NCBI GenBank assembly: GCA_964389755.1 | Contig: CAYMEW010000018.1 | Coordinates: 15,173 to 79,172, forward strand | Source of the DNA: JBBSUQ01 sp964389755 | GTDB taxonomy: Bacteria; Bacteroidota; Bacteroidia; Flavobacteriales_D; Crocinitomicaceae | Length of the DNA stretch: 64,000 nucleotides | Reading direction: 5' to 3' | Shown: piece after piece, positions 51,285-59,630 of the stretch | Position numbering within the stretch: position 1 is the stretch's first letter | Layout: each line of letters starts with the position of its first letter | Notes under the pieces: generated by a model | Databases searched by the model: none | What the model saw: the letters and a program-made list of their open reading frames with translations, nothing else | What the model was told of the DNA's origin: nothing | Made by a program: the position numbers and the translations under genes

Positions 51285-51808
51285 CCCAGGTAGAGTTCAA
51301 TGATGCCTTCAGGAGCTGCGATGTGTAACTCTTTCGCTTTGCGATCTACTTTTTGAACGAGGTCCGAAGTCAGCGGAATCAGGATCTCTGTTCCCTGGTG
51401 GTCTACCTGGAGTAAGGGGTTCGCGGCAAGGTCGATTACCTGGCTCACCTGACCGATATCGCCATGCTTACGGTCTTTCACTGTAAAACCGACGATCTCG
51501 TGATCGTAGAAATGGGTTCCTTCCAGTTCGGGGAGAATTTCGGCCGGCAGGTAAACACCTTTACGCAGTAATCGACGGGCATCTTCTTCGGAGTCGACAC
51601 CTTCAAGTTTAACGGCTGCAAAGCCCTTGTTCTTCAGCTTGAAACGCGAAACGAAAAAGGGAGTCAGGTGATTGTCAATATCGATAAAAAACGCGTCAAG
51701 CGTCTCGTAATCCGACGGATTGGTAACGTCTAAAAACAGCGAAACTTCACCTTTAAATCCGTGAAGTTTCGCAATGTATCCTAAATGAAAGCAATCTGCT
51801 TTGTTCAT
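51281..51808 (-). CDS. rimM: Ribosome maturation factor RimM
   Basis: A 175-aa 30S assembly factor binding S19. N-terminal barrel: CFHLGYIAKLHGFKGEVSLFLDV; PRC-barrel C-domain: LLRKGVYLPAEILPELEGTHFYDHEIVGFTV and PLLQVDHQGTEILIPLTSDLVQKVD. It begins on the base after the rpsP stop (TAA-ATG) and overlaps trmN6. Normal length. Confidence 0.95.
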   Translation of the reverse strand: MNKADCFHLGYIAKLHGFKGEVSLFLDVTNPSDYETLDAFFIDIDNHLTPFFVSRFKLKNKGFAAVKLEGVDSEEDARRLLRKGVYLPAEILPELEGTHFYDHEIVGFTVKDRKHGDIGQVSQVIDLAANPLLQVDHQGTEILIPLTSDLVQKVDRKAKELHIAAPEGIIELYLG

Positions 51809-52384
51809 TTATTCTTCTGTTTTTTCTTCCTCTGCAGGTGTTTCTTCTGCTTCGGCAGCCGGAGCTTCAGTTGCTTCATCAGCAGCTGTTTCTTCAGCCT
51901 CTGCTTCCGGAGTTTCTTCTACTTCCGGTGTGTTTTTAGCTTCGATCGCTTTTGCACGGGCATCTTTGGCTTCCGTTTCAGCTTTCAGGCGCGCTTCTTT
52001 GTCGGCAGCTTCATTTTTAGCAAGATTCTCTTTTTTACCGGTAATCTTACCTTCTTTGTCTCCGAGCCATTTGTTAAAACGCTCTTCAACCTGCTCTTCT
52101 GTAAGCGCTCCTTTTTTCACCCCGTTGAGAAGGTGATTTTTGTACAGAACTCCTTTGTACGAAAGAATCGCACGCGCAGTATCTGACATTTCAGCTCCAA
52201 CCTGTACCCAGTTCAGTGTACGGTCAAAGTTGATCTCAATTGTTGCAGGGTTTGTGTTCGGGTTATAAGTTCCGAGTTTTTCGATGAATTTACCATCGCG
52301 TTTTGCCCTGCTGTCGGCAGCTACAATGTGGAAGAAAGCTTTTCCTTTCTTACCGTGTCGTTGCAATCTGATTCTTGTTGCCAT
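51809..52384 (-). CDS. rpsP: 30S ribosomal protein S16 with acidic C-terminal extension
   Basis: A 191-aa protein, about twice the usual S16. Residues 1-90 are S16: ATRIRLQRHGKKGKAFFHIVAADSRAKRDGKFIEKLGTYNPN, RTLNWVQVGAEMSDTARAILSYKG. The extra 100 residues are a lysine/alanine-rich helix (about 105-150) then an Ala/Glu-rich, probably disordered acidic tail to TEE. Long S16 tails occur in this phylum; their role is unknown. First gene of rpsP-rimM-trmN6. Confidence 0.95.
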   Translation of the reverse strand: MATRIRLQRHGKKGKAFFHIVAADSRAKRDGKFIEKLGTYNPNTNPATIEINFDRTLNWVQVGAEMSDTARAILSYKGVLYKNHLLNGVKKGALTEEQVEERFNKWLGDKEGKITGKKENLAKNEAADKEARLKAETEAKDARAKAIEAKNTPEVEETPEAEAEETAADEATEAPAAEAEETPAEEEKTEE

Positions 52385-52440
52385 AACGTGTCGTTATAAT
52401 TTGGAGTACGAAACTCCGGTTAATAATTTATTTAAGGCTG

Positions 52441-52448
52441 CAAAGATA
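52441..52448 (-). promoter_or_regulatory. -7 box TATCTTTG for the rpsP operon
   Basis: TTATCTTTGCAG on the minus strand; start near 52436, 52-nt leader containing GGAGT-TTCGT-ACTCC. Confidence 0.55.
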
Positions 52449-52515
52449 ACTATAAATCCCGATAGTTGACAGCCTTATGTACTATTTGGCAAAATTTTTC
52501 CGGAAACAGCCGGAA

Positions 52516-52558
52516 GGCAAAAGAGGAACGGCGCCATTGGGGAGGTCCCTCTTTTGCC
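52516..52558. other. 11-bp perfect inverted repeat without T tract
   Basis: GGCAAAAGAGG and CCTCTTTTGCC are separated by 21 nt between the end of the OmpA gene and the rpsP promoter. It may be a weak terminator or attenuator for ompA; poly-T is lacking on both strands. Confidence 0.4.
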
Positions 52559-52598
52559 AGCGTTCACACATCCGGCCCCTCTTCCCTACTTCACGTTT

Positions 52599-53933
52599 TT
52601 AAAATACGATCTTCAATTCAACCCTGCGGTTAGCTGCACGACCTTCCTCCGTACTGTTCGGTGCAATCGGGTGCGTCTCACCATAGGCACGTGTATCAAT
52701 CCGACCGGAAGAAATTCCCTGCGCAACCAGGTATTCCGATACGCGTGCTGCACGACGTTGTGAAAGATCCAGGTTAAACTCTTTGGTTCCAATGCTATCT
52801 GCATATCCTTCAATATCGATCCGGTATTCCGGATGAGCTTTCATGAGTTCCACCACTTCATTAAGTGCGGGATAGGAAGACGCGAGCAAATCGGCTTTTC
52901 CGAATTCGAACATAATGGTATTCAGTGCGCGGTCCATAACTCCCCTGGATTCCACAGAAAGTTCGGGGCAGCCTTTATTTGCGCGTACACCCGGTGTGTT
53001 CGGACATTTATCATTCACATCTTCAACGCCGTCGTTATCGCTGTCCGGGCACCCGTTTGTTGCGAAGCTTCCTTTTTCCTCCGGGCACTGATCGTAAGCA
53101 TCCACGATACCGTCTCCGTCCTTATCGGAAATGGCTTCGCCGTGTGAATTCACGTAAGTACCTTCAGGTGTTCCCGGTTCTTTATCGAGGTAATCCGGTA
53201 CGCCGTCAGCATCTGTGTCGCGGGTACGTTCTTCAAGTTCACTCACACGCTTCTCAAGTGTCTTATCACTTCCATAAACGGTTGGAGTCCAGTCTGCGTG
53301 ACGCGCATGTTTCCCAAGGTAGAACACGGCGCCAACCGAGAGGTTGAGCATGTATCCGTCAATCCCGTTGCGCGTGTTAGCATGTCGAAAGTCGTATGTG
53401 TGGTCCTGCCCGGCATGGAAAATAAATGAAAGGTCGGCGTTAATGGCAAATCTTTCATTCACTTTGAACTGCGGCGTGGCACCGAAAATAAAACTGATCA
53501 TGTCATCCGACTTGTCAAAAAGCGGAGTGTTGTCCAGTTGTCCTTTTTGCCACATGTTGGACATTCCGGCTCCACCGTGGACGAGCAACCCGAGTCGTTT
53601 TGTCCAGGTGTCGAAACGCAGGATATCACCGGCATTCACAACTCCCTGTAACGAAGTCCTTACATAATGTGTATTCCCGGGAAAATCTTTGAAGTTAAAG
53701 AAGTCATATCCGCCGTCGAGCATGAGTCCAACGCGGTTATTAAACATGTAGCGGACGTTTGCTCCGTAGTGTGTGATCTGGTACAGGCGGGTAAATTCGT
53801 AAGTTGGCGCCATGCCGTCATGTCCCCCGACATTGATGCCGACAGACCATTTGTTGACATCATTCATATCAGTCTGGGCGGTCGAGAAAAAGGCCAGCTG
53901 AATTGCCAGTATTGGTAAAATTAAACGCTTCAT
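52599..53933 (-). CDS. OmpA family protein: barrel, TSP3 repeats, OmpA domain
   Basis: A 444-aa outer-membrane protein. Signal peptide (MKRLILPILAIQLAFFSTAQ), a barrel to about 205 (WSVGINVGGHDG, YMFNNRVGLMLDGGYDFFNF, LGLLVHGGAGMSNMWQKGQ), a coiled-coil linker (TLEKRVSELEERT), three calcium-binding TSP3 repeats (DTDADGVPDYLD, DKDGDGIVDAYDQCP, DSDNDGVEDVNDKCP), then the OmpA domain (RALNTIMFEFGKADLL to NRRVELKIVF) that grips peptidoglycan. The first 215 residues are closely related to the barrel-only paralogue at 54900-55562. Confidence 0.94.
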   Translation of the reverse strand: MKRLILPILAIQLAFFSTAQTDMNDVNKWSVGINVGGHDGMAPTYEFTRLYQITHYGANVRYMFNNRVGLMLDGGYDFFNFKDFPGNTHYVRTSLQGVVNAGDILRFDTWTKRLGLLVHGGAGMSNMWQKGQLDNTPLFDKSDDMISFIFGATPQFKVNERFAINADLSFIFHAGQDHTYDFRHANTRNGIDGYMLNLSVGAVFYLGKHARHADWTPTVYGSDKTLEKRVSELEERTRDTDADGVPDYLDKEPGTPEGTYVNSHGEAISDKDGDGIVDAYDQCPEEKGSFATNGCPDSDNDGVEDVNDKCPNTPGVRANKGCPELSVESRGVMDRALNTIMFEFGKADLLASSYPALNEVVELMKAHPEYRIDIEGYADSIGTKEFNLDLSQRRAARVSEYLVAQGISSGRIDTRAYGETHPIAPNSTEEGRAANRRVELKIVF

Positions 53934-54258
53934 TGTGTCTGTTTTAAATAAAAATTAAGTATAGTGGCTTAACAAGCAGTTAAAAAAACTTGTTCGGCTT
54001 AAAGCACTCCGAATCCAGTATTTCGCATATTTACGCTGTTTAATGAGCCCTCAGCTTCCGTGAGTAGAAGAACAAAAACTCTTATCGCGAAGCATCCAGG
54101 CTTGAGGCCAGAAAACAAAAAACCATTGAAAATCAAAGAAAAAGAAGCCGGAAGGACTATTCAAGTTTCAACAAACTATTTCTAAATTAGTTGAGGACCT
54201 GACAGCATATCATTCAAATGATAAAAATTGTGAAACCTTATCAGAACGTGTTTTTAAG
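53934..54258. other. Gene-free stretch with a decayed-looking reading frame
   Basis: 325 bp upstream of the OmpA gene. AACAAG...CTTGTT forms a small inverted repeat in its leader. On the plus strand a frame open from 54130 to 54288 has no start codon but encodes a helical, Lys/Glu-rich peptide (KLVEDLTAYHSNDKNCETL), possibly a gene remnant. No other gene or RNA is seen. Confidence 0.4.
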
Positions 54259-54711
54259 TTAACAGAAATGATGGAATCCGGTTCTTGAAATAGTTATGCG
54301 AAGCGCATGAGGTTTGTGCTGATCACCACTTGTCCTTCGGACCAGGCATTTACCATATATGTTTTGTTTCCCGGTGCATTTCTGTAGCTCATTGATAAAC
54401 TCAGAGTTCCCGGAGAGACCATTTTGAAAGGCGGAAGCCTGTCCCGTGTGGAAGAAGAATGGAAGACCTGCGCAAAGGGCACGCATTTCATTCGCTTCGA
54501 ACGGCAGAAGAACTTCGTCAATCGTGTTGATCTCCAGGGATGCATTCGCTTGTTCATGCATTAAGTGTCCGGTACGGATAAACTTGTAAACTGAAAGCGC
54601 ACATGCTTTCGTTACCGGCTTGTCCCCGGACCATTTGTGAATGGCTTCCTGCGCCCCGACACTGAGTGCCAGTTGTACGGCAAGCAGGAAAATCAGATAC
54701 TTGCTTTTCAT
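54259..54711 (-). CDS. Exported protein of unknown function, possibly frameshifted
   Basis: As read, 150 aa: signal peptide MKSKYLIFLLAVQLALSVGAQ then HKWSGDKPVTKACALSVYKFI and EINTIDEVLLPFEANEMRAL. The remainder (about residue 95 onward: SGNSEFINELQKCTGKQ) looks unlike a structured domain, while the overlapping -1/+2 frame (54294-54557) ends in a plausible beta-strand tail (SPGTLSLSMSYRNAPGN, TYMVNAWSEGQVVIST). A one-base indel near 54450-54490 may have split one gene. Start at 54711 is supported by a -7 box at 54734-54741. Confidence 0.55.
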   Translation of the reverse strand: MKSKYLIFLLAVQLALSVGAQEAIHKWSGDKPVTKACALSVYKFIRTGHLMHEQANASLEINTIDEVLLPFEANEMRALCAGLPFFFHTGQASAFQNGLSGNSEFINELQKCTGKQNIYGKCLVRRTSGDQHKPHALRITISRTGFHHFC

Positions 54712-54733
54712 GTGAATAATAATTAGTTCAAAC

Positions 54734-54741
54734 CAAAGATA
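54734..54741 (-). promoter_or_regulatory. -7 box TATCTTTG for the 54259-54711 gene
   Basis: ATATCTTTGG on the minus strand; predicted start near 54729, leader 18 nt. A palindrome AGGTAC-N10-GTACCT (54772-54793) lies just upstream and could be an operator. Confidence 0.5.
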
Positions 54742-54840
54742 TGTTATTTTCAAACAGGTTGTACATACCAGAGGTACAAATTGTTATGTACCTGGGAAAA
54801 AATTCCCGAAAAATTTACAGAGTGTAATTTATACGAACTA

Positions 54841-54877
54841 AAAAAAGCCGCTTACCAACGGGCAAACGGCTTTTTTA
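54841..54877. terminator. Terminator after the barrel-only paralogue
   Basis: AAAAAAGCCG/CGGCTTTTTT, 10-bp stem, A- and T-flanked so able to work in both directions. Confidence 0.85.
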
Positions 54878-54899
54878 TCCGATCGTATTTTTATCAAGT

Positions 54900-55562
54900 T
54901 TATTTTACCGTCGGTGTCCAGTCTGCGTGTTTTGCATGTTTTCCGAGGTAAAAGGTTGCACCAAGGGAAATGTTCGCGAAATAAGCATCGAACCCGCTTT
55001 TGTCGTTCGGCTTACTAAAGCCAAAAGTATGATCCTGGCCGGTGTGAAAAATAAAGGATCCGTCGAGGTTGAGTGCTACACGCTCCCCGAGTTTGAGTTG
55101 CGGACGGAGGCCGATGATAAAGTTTCCGAAATCGTCACTCTTATCGAAAAGCGGTGATTCGGTCATGCGATCCTTTTGCCACATACTTGAAATACCGAGT
55201 CCTCCGTGCACGAGCAACCCGAGGTGCTGTGTCCAGTTATTAAAATGCAGCATGTTCCCGAGGTTTCCGACTGCCTGTAAGGACACACGCGTATAATTCG
55301 TGTTCTTTCCGAAGTTGTAGAAGTCGAAGAGGTCATAGCCGGCATCGAGCATGAGTCCGAAGCGGTTATTAAACATGTAGCGTCCGTTAGCCGAAATGTG
55401 CTGGATCTGGTAAACGCGCGTGAAGGCATAGGTCGGAGAATGTCCGTCATGCGCACCTACGTTGATCCCGACGGACCATTTGTTAATGTCATTCGTGCTT
55501 GTCTGAGCACCTGAAAAGAAGGCCAGTTGAAGGGCCAGGGCAGATAGAATTAAGTGTTTCAT
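54900..55562 (-). CDS. Outer-membrane barrel protein, paralogue of the OmpA-protein N-terminus
   Basis: A 220-aa exported protein (MKHLILSALALQLAFFSGAQ). It aligns throughout with the first 215 residues of the OmpA protein at 52599-53933: NKWSVGINVGAHDG, MFNNRFGLMLDAGYDLF, LGLLVHGGLGISSMWQK, FYLGKHAKHADWTPTV, and stops exactly where the paralogue continues into the coiled coil. It lacks TSP3 and OmpA domains. I start at the ATG opening the signal, 21 codons inside the frame. Confidence 0.87.
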   Translation of the reverse strand: MKHLILSALALQLAFFSGAQTSTNDINKWSVGINVGAHDGHSPTYAFTRVYQIQHISANGRYMFNNRFGLMLDAGYDLFDFYNFGKNTNYTRVSLQAVGNLGNMLHFNNWTQHLGLLVHGGLGISSMWQKDRMTESPLFDKSDDFGNFIIGLRPQLKLGERVALNLDGSFIFHTGQDHTFGFSKPNDKSGFDAYFANISLGATFYLGKHAKHADWTPTVK

Positions 55563-56047
55563 TTTCTCAGTTTTAAAGTTTAAAAAACGGTTAAATATAA
55601 TTAGCAAATTAACATGCAGACGCAAAAACCGGTCGCGGGATTGCTTTACATATCCAAAATTTTTAGATCAAAAACGGTGCTATCGCGCAAAGGACGTGTT
55701 GAAACGAGGCCGGCAGGCAAAAAAACGTTAATTTTACTTTAACACATCTTTAACACTCTGTCATTATCCGCCGGAAAGAGCGTTTATGTTATCCCATGAC
55801 TAAAAACGTTCGACCGAGCCCTGTCCAAACTTAAAAATCACTCCGTCAACGTGCTATTGAATTAAAAAAAACGTTGAAAAATCATATTCATTTCAATCCG
55901 GATTTTATAAAAAATGTGAAAAATTTTAGTTTCGGTTTTAGCCTGCAAAATAGTCGGGCGGGTTGAAAACACTGACTTCCACGCAGCAATCGGCGTATTT
56001 CAGGATCCAAAATCAGAGGCGAAAAAAATGTCAAAATTCACAACTCA
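55563..56047. other. AT-rich gene-free stretch before the polysaccharide locus
   Basis: About 490 bp with no supportable ORF, RNA or repeat. Mixed poly-A/T tracts (AATTAAAAAAAACG about 55860). It separates the minus-strand OMP genes from the plus-strand polysaccharide promoter at 56048. Confidence 0.6.
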
Positions 56048-56078
56048 TTGCCTGTCAAGTTAAAATAACTTAATTTTG
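56048..56078 (+). promoter_or_regulatory. Full promoter of the surface polysaccharide locus
   Basis: TTG (56048-56050), exactly 20 nt spacing, TAATTTTG (56071-56078), the best pair in the window with that of secDF. Predicted start near 56083 and a 48-nt leader before the antiterminator gene. Confidence 0.8.
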
Positions 56079-56130
56079 CCAGACAAATCAATCTGTCCTG
56101 TTACTGTACAAAGCTGGCAGAAAATAAGTT

Positions 56131-56652
56131 ATGCGTGCAAGGACAGAAAAACAAATGAGTATCGACTGGCATGTGGTTCGCACGAACTCCATGGCAGAGA
56201 AAAAAGTAGCGTTTCGGCTGAAGCAGCTTGATATCGAAACTTATTTGCCGTTGTATCCGAGCATTCGAATCTGGAGTGACCGGAAGAAAAAGATTGAAAA
56301 GCCACTGATTCCTTCTGTTGTCTTTATACGCCTTTCCGCTGCTGAACTCGGCACGGTTTATGGTGTACCGGGTGTCGCCGGAATTTTAAAGTACCTCGGA
56401 AAACCGGCGGTGGTGCGGGAAGAAGAGATAAGAAGCTTACAATTGCTCACTCAAAACCCGGACGCCGTGGAACACTATGCGTGCGACCGCCTGGAAGCGG
56501 GTACGCCTGTGGAAGTGATCCGCGGACCCTTTCAGGGTATTATTGGTATTGCAACGGGCAACCAGCAGCAATTCTGTGTGTCCGTAGAGCTGGAGAGCAT
56601 TCGCTCGGGATTTCGCTTAAGCGTTCCCCGCAGCCATGTTCGCAAAGTATAG
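56131..56652 (+). CDS. NusG-like transcription antiterminator (UpxY/RfaH type)
   Basis: A 173-aa NusG paralogue. NGN domain: DWHVVRTNSMAEKKVAFRLKQLDIETYLPLYPS, LIPSVVFIRL, YGVPGVAGILKYLGKPAVV; linker; KOW domain LEAGTPVEVIRGPFQGIIGIATG at about 121-143. In Bacteroidota such UpxY-type factors sit first in a capsule or O-antigen operon and let RNA polymerase read through it, as RfaH does elsewhere. A second ATG 8 codons in (56155) is an alternative start. It lies alone between the promoter and the flippase gene. Confidence 0.9.
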   Translation: MRARTEKQMSIDWHVVRTNSMAEKKVAFRLKQLDIETYLPLYPSIRIWSDRKKKIEKPLIPSVVFIRLSAAELGTVYGVPGVAGILKYLGKPAVVREEEIRSLQLLTQNPDAVEHYACDRLEAGTPVEVIRGPFQGIIGIATGNQQQFCVSVELESIRSGFRLSVPRSHVRKV

Positions 56653-56660
56653 AATGACTA

Positions 56661-56683
56661 AAACTCCGCTTTTTAAGGAGTTT
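56661..56683 (+). other. Hairpin between antiterminator gene and flippase gene
   Basis: AAACTCC/GGAGTTT, 7-bp stem with a T-rich loop, 8 nt after the NusG-like stop; a second small stem ACGGC-GAA-GCCGT follows at 56731-56743. Could be an attenuator or a recruitment site for the antiterminator. Confidence 0.4.
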
Positions 56684-56768
56684 AACAAATATGAAACACA
56701 GGTCCGGCGCATGCAAGTATGTGACCGGCGACGGCGAAGCCGTGGAAAGAAAATAGCATAAGGCATTG

Positions 56769-57992
56769 ATGAGATCGGGATTACACTTTATTAAAAACAA
56801 TTTTTTCCTCCTTGGCACTACCGCTTTTCCCGGTTTCCATAAGCTTGCTTTGTTAATGCTGATTGGCTTTCTATTTGCGAAAGGAACTACAGCTGACTTT
56901 GTAAATGATGTATTTATCGTTTACATATTTGGATTTATAACCGCTTTCAACTGGGCCAATTTCATTCTTACGGAAATGCCTAAGTTGCCCCAGAAAAAAC
57001 AGGCTCTTTTCTTTGGGAAGATTGTCTGGCTGACATTTCCGCTTATCGCCCCCATACTTGTTATCTCATTATTCTTATATCAACTGGGGCTTATCGTTAA
57101 TTTTTCAGGATTTATCGTTTACTTATTTTGCTGGTCGTTTCATCAATTATGGCGGCATTATTATATTGCCAGAAAGCATTACAGGGCACTTTTCCTGAGT
57201 GATTTATTGATATTTGCATTTAGTTTAGGCAGTATTTTTACAGCCTGGCATTTGGACAACAGTATGCTACTCTGGCTATCACTTCCCTGTGTGTTAATTC
57301 CCATTTTTTTTCGTTTTTTTTCGAATAATACACCGGTATATCATTACGAATTTCGTTCAATCAAAAAATTCGATGGAAAAGTGTATGCTCGCGCAATGAA
57401 TTATTCACTCATAAATTTGAGCACCGGAGGAATTCAGCTAATTTTCGCACCACTTAGCTATCAGCTATTGAACGCGGAATTTGCAATGATAGTCGGTTAT
57501 ACGAATAATTTTGCGAGTATTGCATTACTTATACCGCGAGCAATCGCCTATAATTTCATTCCGGAACTTTCACAAAACTTCCGGTTTTCATTTAACCTGT
57601 TTTCCGAAACGCTGCATCGTTTCCAGAAACGGATCAATCTGAGCCTTATTGTGTTATTGATTATCGGGGCCTTAGTTTTCGCTCTATTTTACGTAATTGT
57701 CCCGAACTTTGACCTGAACACGATCTTCCTAGCCTTATCCATCTATATCAATTTATTAACTGCTCAGCTTTCGCTTCCGGCGTCTAATGCCTTGATTGTA
57801 ATGTTCAAAAATCAATTGTTACTAAAAGTGAATGTATTATTCCTGATATTATTTCTACTGATTTCAGCCGGTATGTACTTACTGATTGAAAATTCATTGT
57901 TATTTGTATTCAGCTGTACAACGATAAATATTTTAACCAACTATTTTAGATACCGTCAACTTAATTATCATAATACGCCCAAATATGCCTAA
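56769..57992 (+). CDS. Polysaccharide flippase (Wzx-like, MATE/MOP superfamily)
   Basis: A 407-aa polytopic protein with about 12 hydrophobic segments (KLALLMLIGFLFAKG, DVFIVYIFGFITAFNW, PLIAPILVISLFLYQLG, LIVLLIIGALVFALFYVIV, YINLLTAQLSLPASNALIV). Topology and place match Wzx-type exporters of lipid-linked repeat units, though sequence motifs are few, as usual for the family. The ATG at 56769 is taken over the TTG one codon before. Clearly AT-rich relative to its flanks. Its end overlaps the acetyltransferase gene by 8 bp. Confidence 0.78.
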   Translation: MRSGLHFIKNNFFLLGTTAFPGFHKLALLMLIGFLFAKGTTADFVNDVFIVYIFGFITAFNWANFILTEMPKLPQKKQALFFGKIVWLTFPLIAPILVISLFLYQLGLIVNFSGFIVYLFCWSFHQLWRHYYIARKHYRALFLSDLLIFAFSLGSIFTAWHLDNSMLLWLSLPCVLIPIFFRFFSNNTPVYHYEFRSIKKFDGKVYARAMNYSLINLSTGGIQLIFAPLSYQLLNAEFAMIVGYTNNFASIALLIPRAIAYNFIPELSQNFRFSFNLFSETLHRFQKRINLSLIVLLIIGALVFALFYVIVPNFDLNTIFLALSIYINLLTAQLSLPASNALIVMFKNQLLLKVNVLFLILFLLISAGMYLLIENSLLFVFSCTTINILTNYFRYRQLNYHNTPKYA

Positions 57993-58416
57993 TGCACTCC
58001 TTTTTTACCGAGTCGGGAATTTTTGCTATCGCTATCACATTCCACTGATTCCGATCTTGATGAAACTCATGATTCGGGTCATTTACAATTCAGTTGTAGA
58101 CTGTTCAACCAGAATTGGAAAAAAGACATTTCTGGCTTATGGTGGGATTGGTGTGGTGATTCATAAAAAAGCAATTATCGGTTCATATGTTAATATTGGC
58201 CAACAGGTAACAATTGGCGGGCGCTCCGGAAAAAAAATACTGCCGATCATCGGAAACCATGTGTTTATAGGAGCAGGCGCAAAAATTCTGGGTGACGTAA
58301 CGATTGGAAATAATGTGACGATTGGCGCGAACAGCGTGGTGATAAAAGATGTTCCCGACAATTGCGTAGTTGCAGGAGTTCCTGCGCGGATTATCAAGAA
58401 AAAAAGTCTTAGTTAA
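57985..58416 (+). CDS. Hexapeptide-repeat acetyltransferase (serine acetyltransferase-like)
   Basis: A 143-aa left-handed beta-helix protein: GGIGVVIHKKAIIGSYVNIGQQVTIGGR, PIIGNHVFIGAGAKILGDVTIGNNVTIGANSVVIKDVPDNCVVAGVPARI. It is the LbH_SAT subgroup, used in polysaccharide loci (as WcaB) to O-acetylate sugars with acetyl-CoA, rather than cysteine synthesis: it lacks the long N-terminal helical domain of CysE. Overlaps the flippase gene and is 2 nt from the Wzy gene. Confidence 0.88.
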   Translation: MPNALLFYRVGNFCYRYHIPLIPILMKLMIRVIYNSVVDCSTRIGKKTFLAYGGIGVVIHKKAIIGSYVNIGQQVTIGGRSGKKILPIIGNHVFIGAGAKILGDVTIGNNVTIGANSVVIKDVPDNCVVAGVPARIIKKKSLS

Positions 58417-58418
58417 CC

Positions 58419-59630
58419 ATGACAAGCAATAAAATTTGGTTTTTTACTTTTTCATCATTTGTATTCATTATAGCTATCAAGTTAATCCTGTCGGTTAACA
58501 TCACCGAAACAAATGAAGGGTCTGGTAACTCTATTTTAACCATGCTGTATTATGCGTGTGATGTGGGTGTTTTATTTATATTTTTGATCAATCTACTTTT
58601 TCATTCCAGACTTTCAAAAGCTGTTTTTGACAGAAAACTATTTCGCATCATTTGGCTTCTATTACTTATGGTGACGGTTGGAACAATTACCTCTATGTTA
58701 AATGACAAGAATTTTTTGGTTTCTTTTACAACACAACTCAAACTATTACTTCCCTTTGTCATCATGATAGCGCTCATTCGACATGTACCAAACAGATCCA
58801 TACGAGGTAGCATTTGGGTTCTTCCGACTCTTATCCTGTTTCTCAGCCTTTATGCTTATATATTTCTAGACCCCAGTCAAAACCGTATGGAGTTTTTCTG
58901 GCCAGTATATTTTTCGGGATTGCATACGCAAGCTTACGTCGTATTATCCGCTTTCATTCTTTTATATTGCTATAGTGTTATCGAGAATTCCCGAAAGGTA
59001 TTGCGAAATCTGCTCACAGTTCTTGTATTTTATGTAATTGCATTTGGATACAATGTAAGGACTGCGATTGTTTGTATGTTAATTTTTTTCGTATATATTT
59101 TTTTAAAGCGCATACTTGAAAATGGGAAAATTAAACCATTACTTTATTACCTGATTTTATCTTTTTTCATTCTCACGATAACTTTCCTAACCATTGTGTA
59201 TGAAATAGAAAATCTGGAAACGTTCAGTTCGGGTCGTATTTCTGTTTACGTTTCGCGAATATCTTACATTGGTCAACGGAATTGGTTTCAAAACCTAATC
59301 GGTTCGGGAGCTGGTTCTGACTTAATGTATTCCAATACCTGGTGGTGGGAAGAGAAGGGATCTCACAATGATTATCTGACACTTATTATAGAAAGCGGAA
59401 TAATATACCTCGTTCTCTTCATTATACTAATCTACCGCTTATTTAAGTTTTTTAAAAATGATTTGTATATACAAGCCGCATTAGTCACTTACCTAACTTC
59501 TTCAATAATAAGTAATGGATTCATGTTTAGACCATTACCTTCATATGTTTTTTTCCTTTCCCTTGCTCTCATTTTTACATTAACCAGACAAAAACGTAAG
59601 TTTGAACAAAATACTCATCGTTGGTCCTGA
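58419..59630 (+). CDS. O-antigen polymerase/ligase-like membrane protein (Wzy/WaaL)
   Basis: A 403-aa protein with about 11 membrane helices. LLTVLVFYVIAFGYNVRTAIVCML gives the helix pair before the large periplasmic loop; RISYIGQRNWFQNLIGSGAGSDLM followed by GSHNDYLTLIIESGIIYLVLF is the conserved O-antigen ligase/polymerase signature (GxG ... H-N-x-Y). By position it is the polymerase of the repeat unit. Strongly AT-rich. Its 3' end overlaps the GT4 gene by 29 bp. Confidence 0.85.
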   Translation: MTSNKIWFFTFSSFVFIIAIKLILSVNITETNEGSGNSILTMLYYACDVGVLFIFLINLLFHSRLSKAVFDRKLFRIIWLLLLMVTVGTITSMLNDKNFLVSFTTQLKLLLPFVIMIALIRHVPNRSIRGSIWVLPTLILFLSLYAYIFLDPSQNRMEFFWPVYFSGLHTQAYVVLSAFILLYCYSVIENSRKVLRNLLTVLVFYVIAFGYNVRTAIVCMLIFFVYIFLKRILENGKIKPLLYYLILSFFILTITFLTIVYEIENLETFSSGRISVYVSRISYIGQRNWFQNLIGSGAGSDLMYSNTWWWEEKGSHNDYLTLIIESGIIYLVLFIILIYRLFKFFKNDLYIQAALVTYLTSSIISNGFMFRPLPSYVFFLSLALIFTLTRQKRKFEQNTHRWS

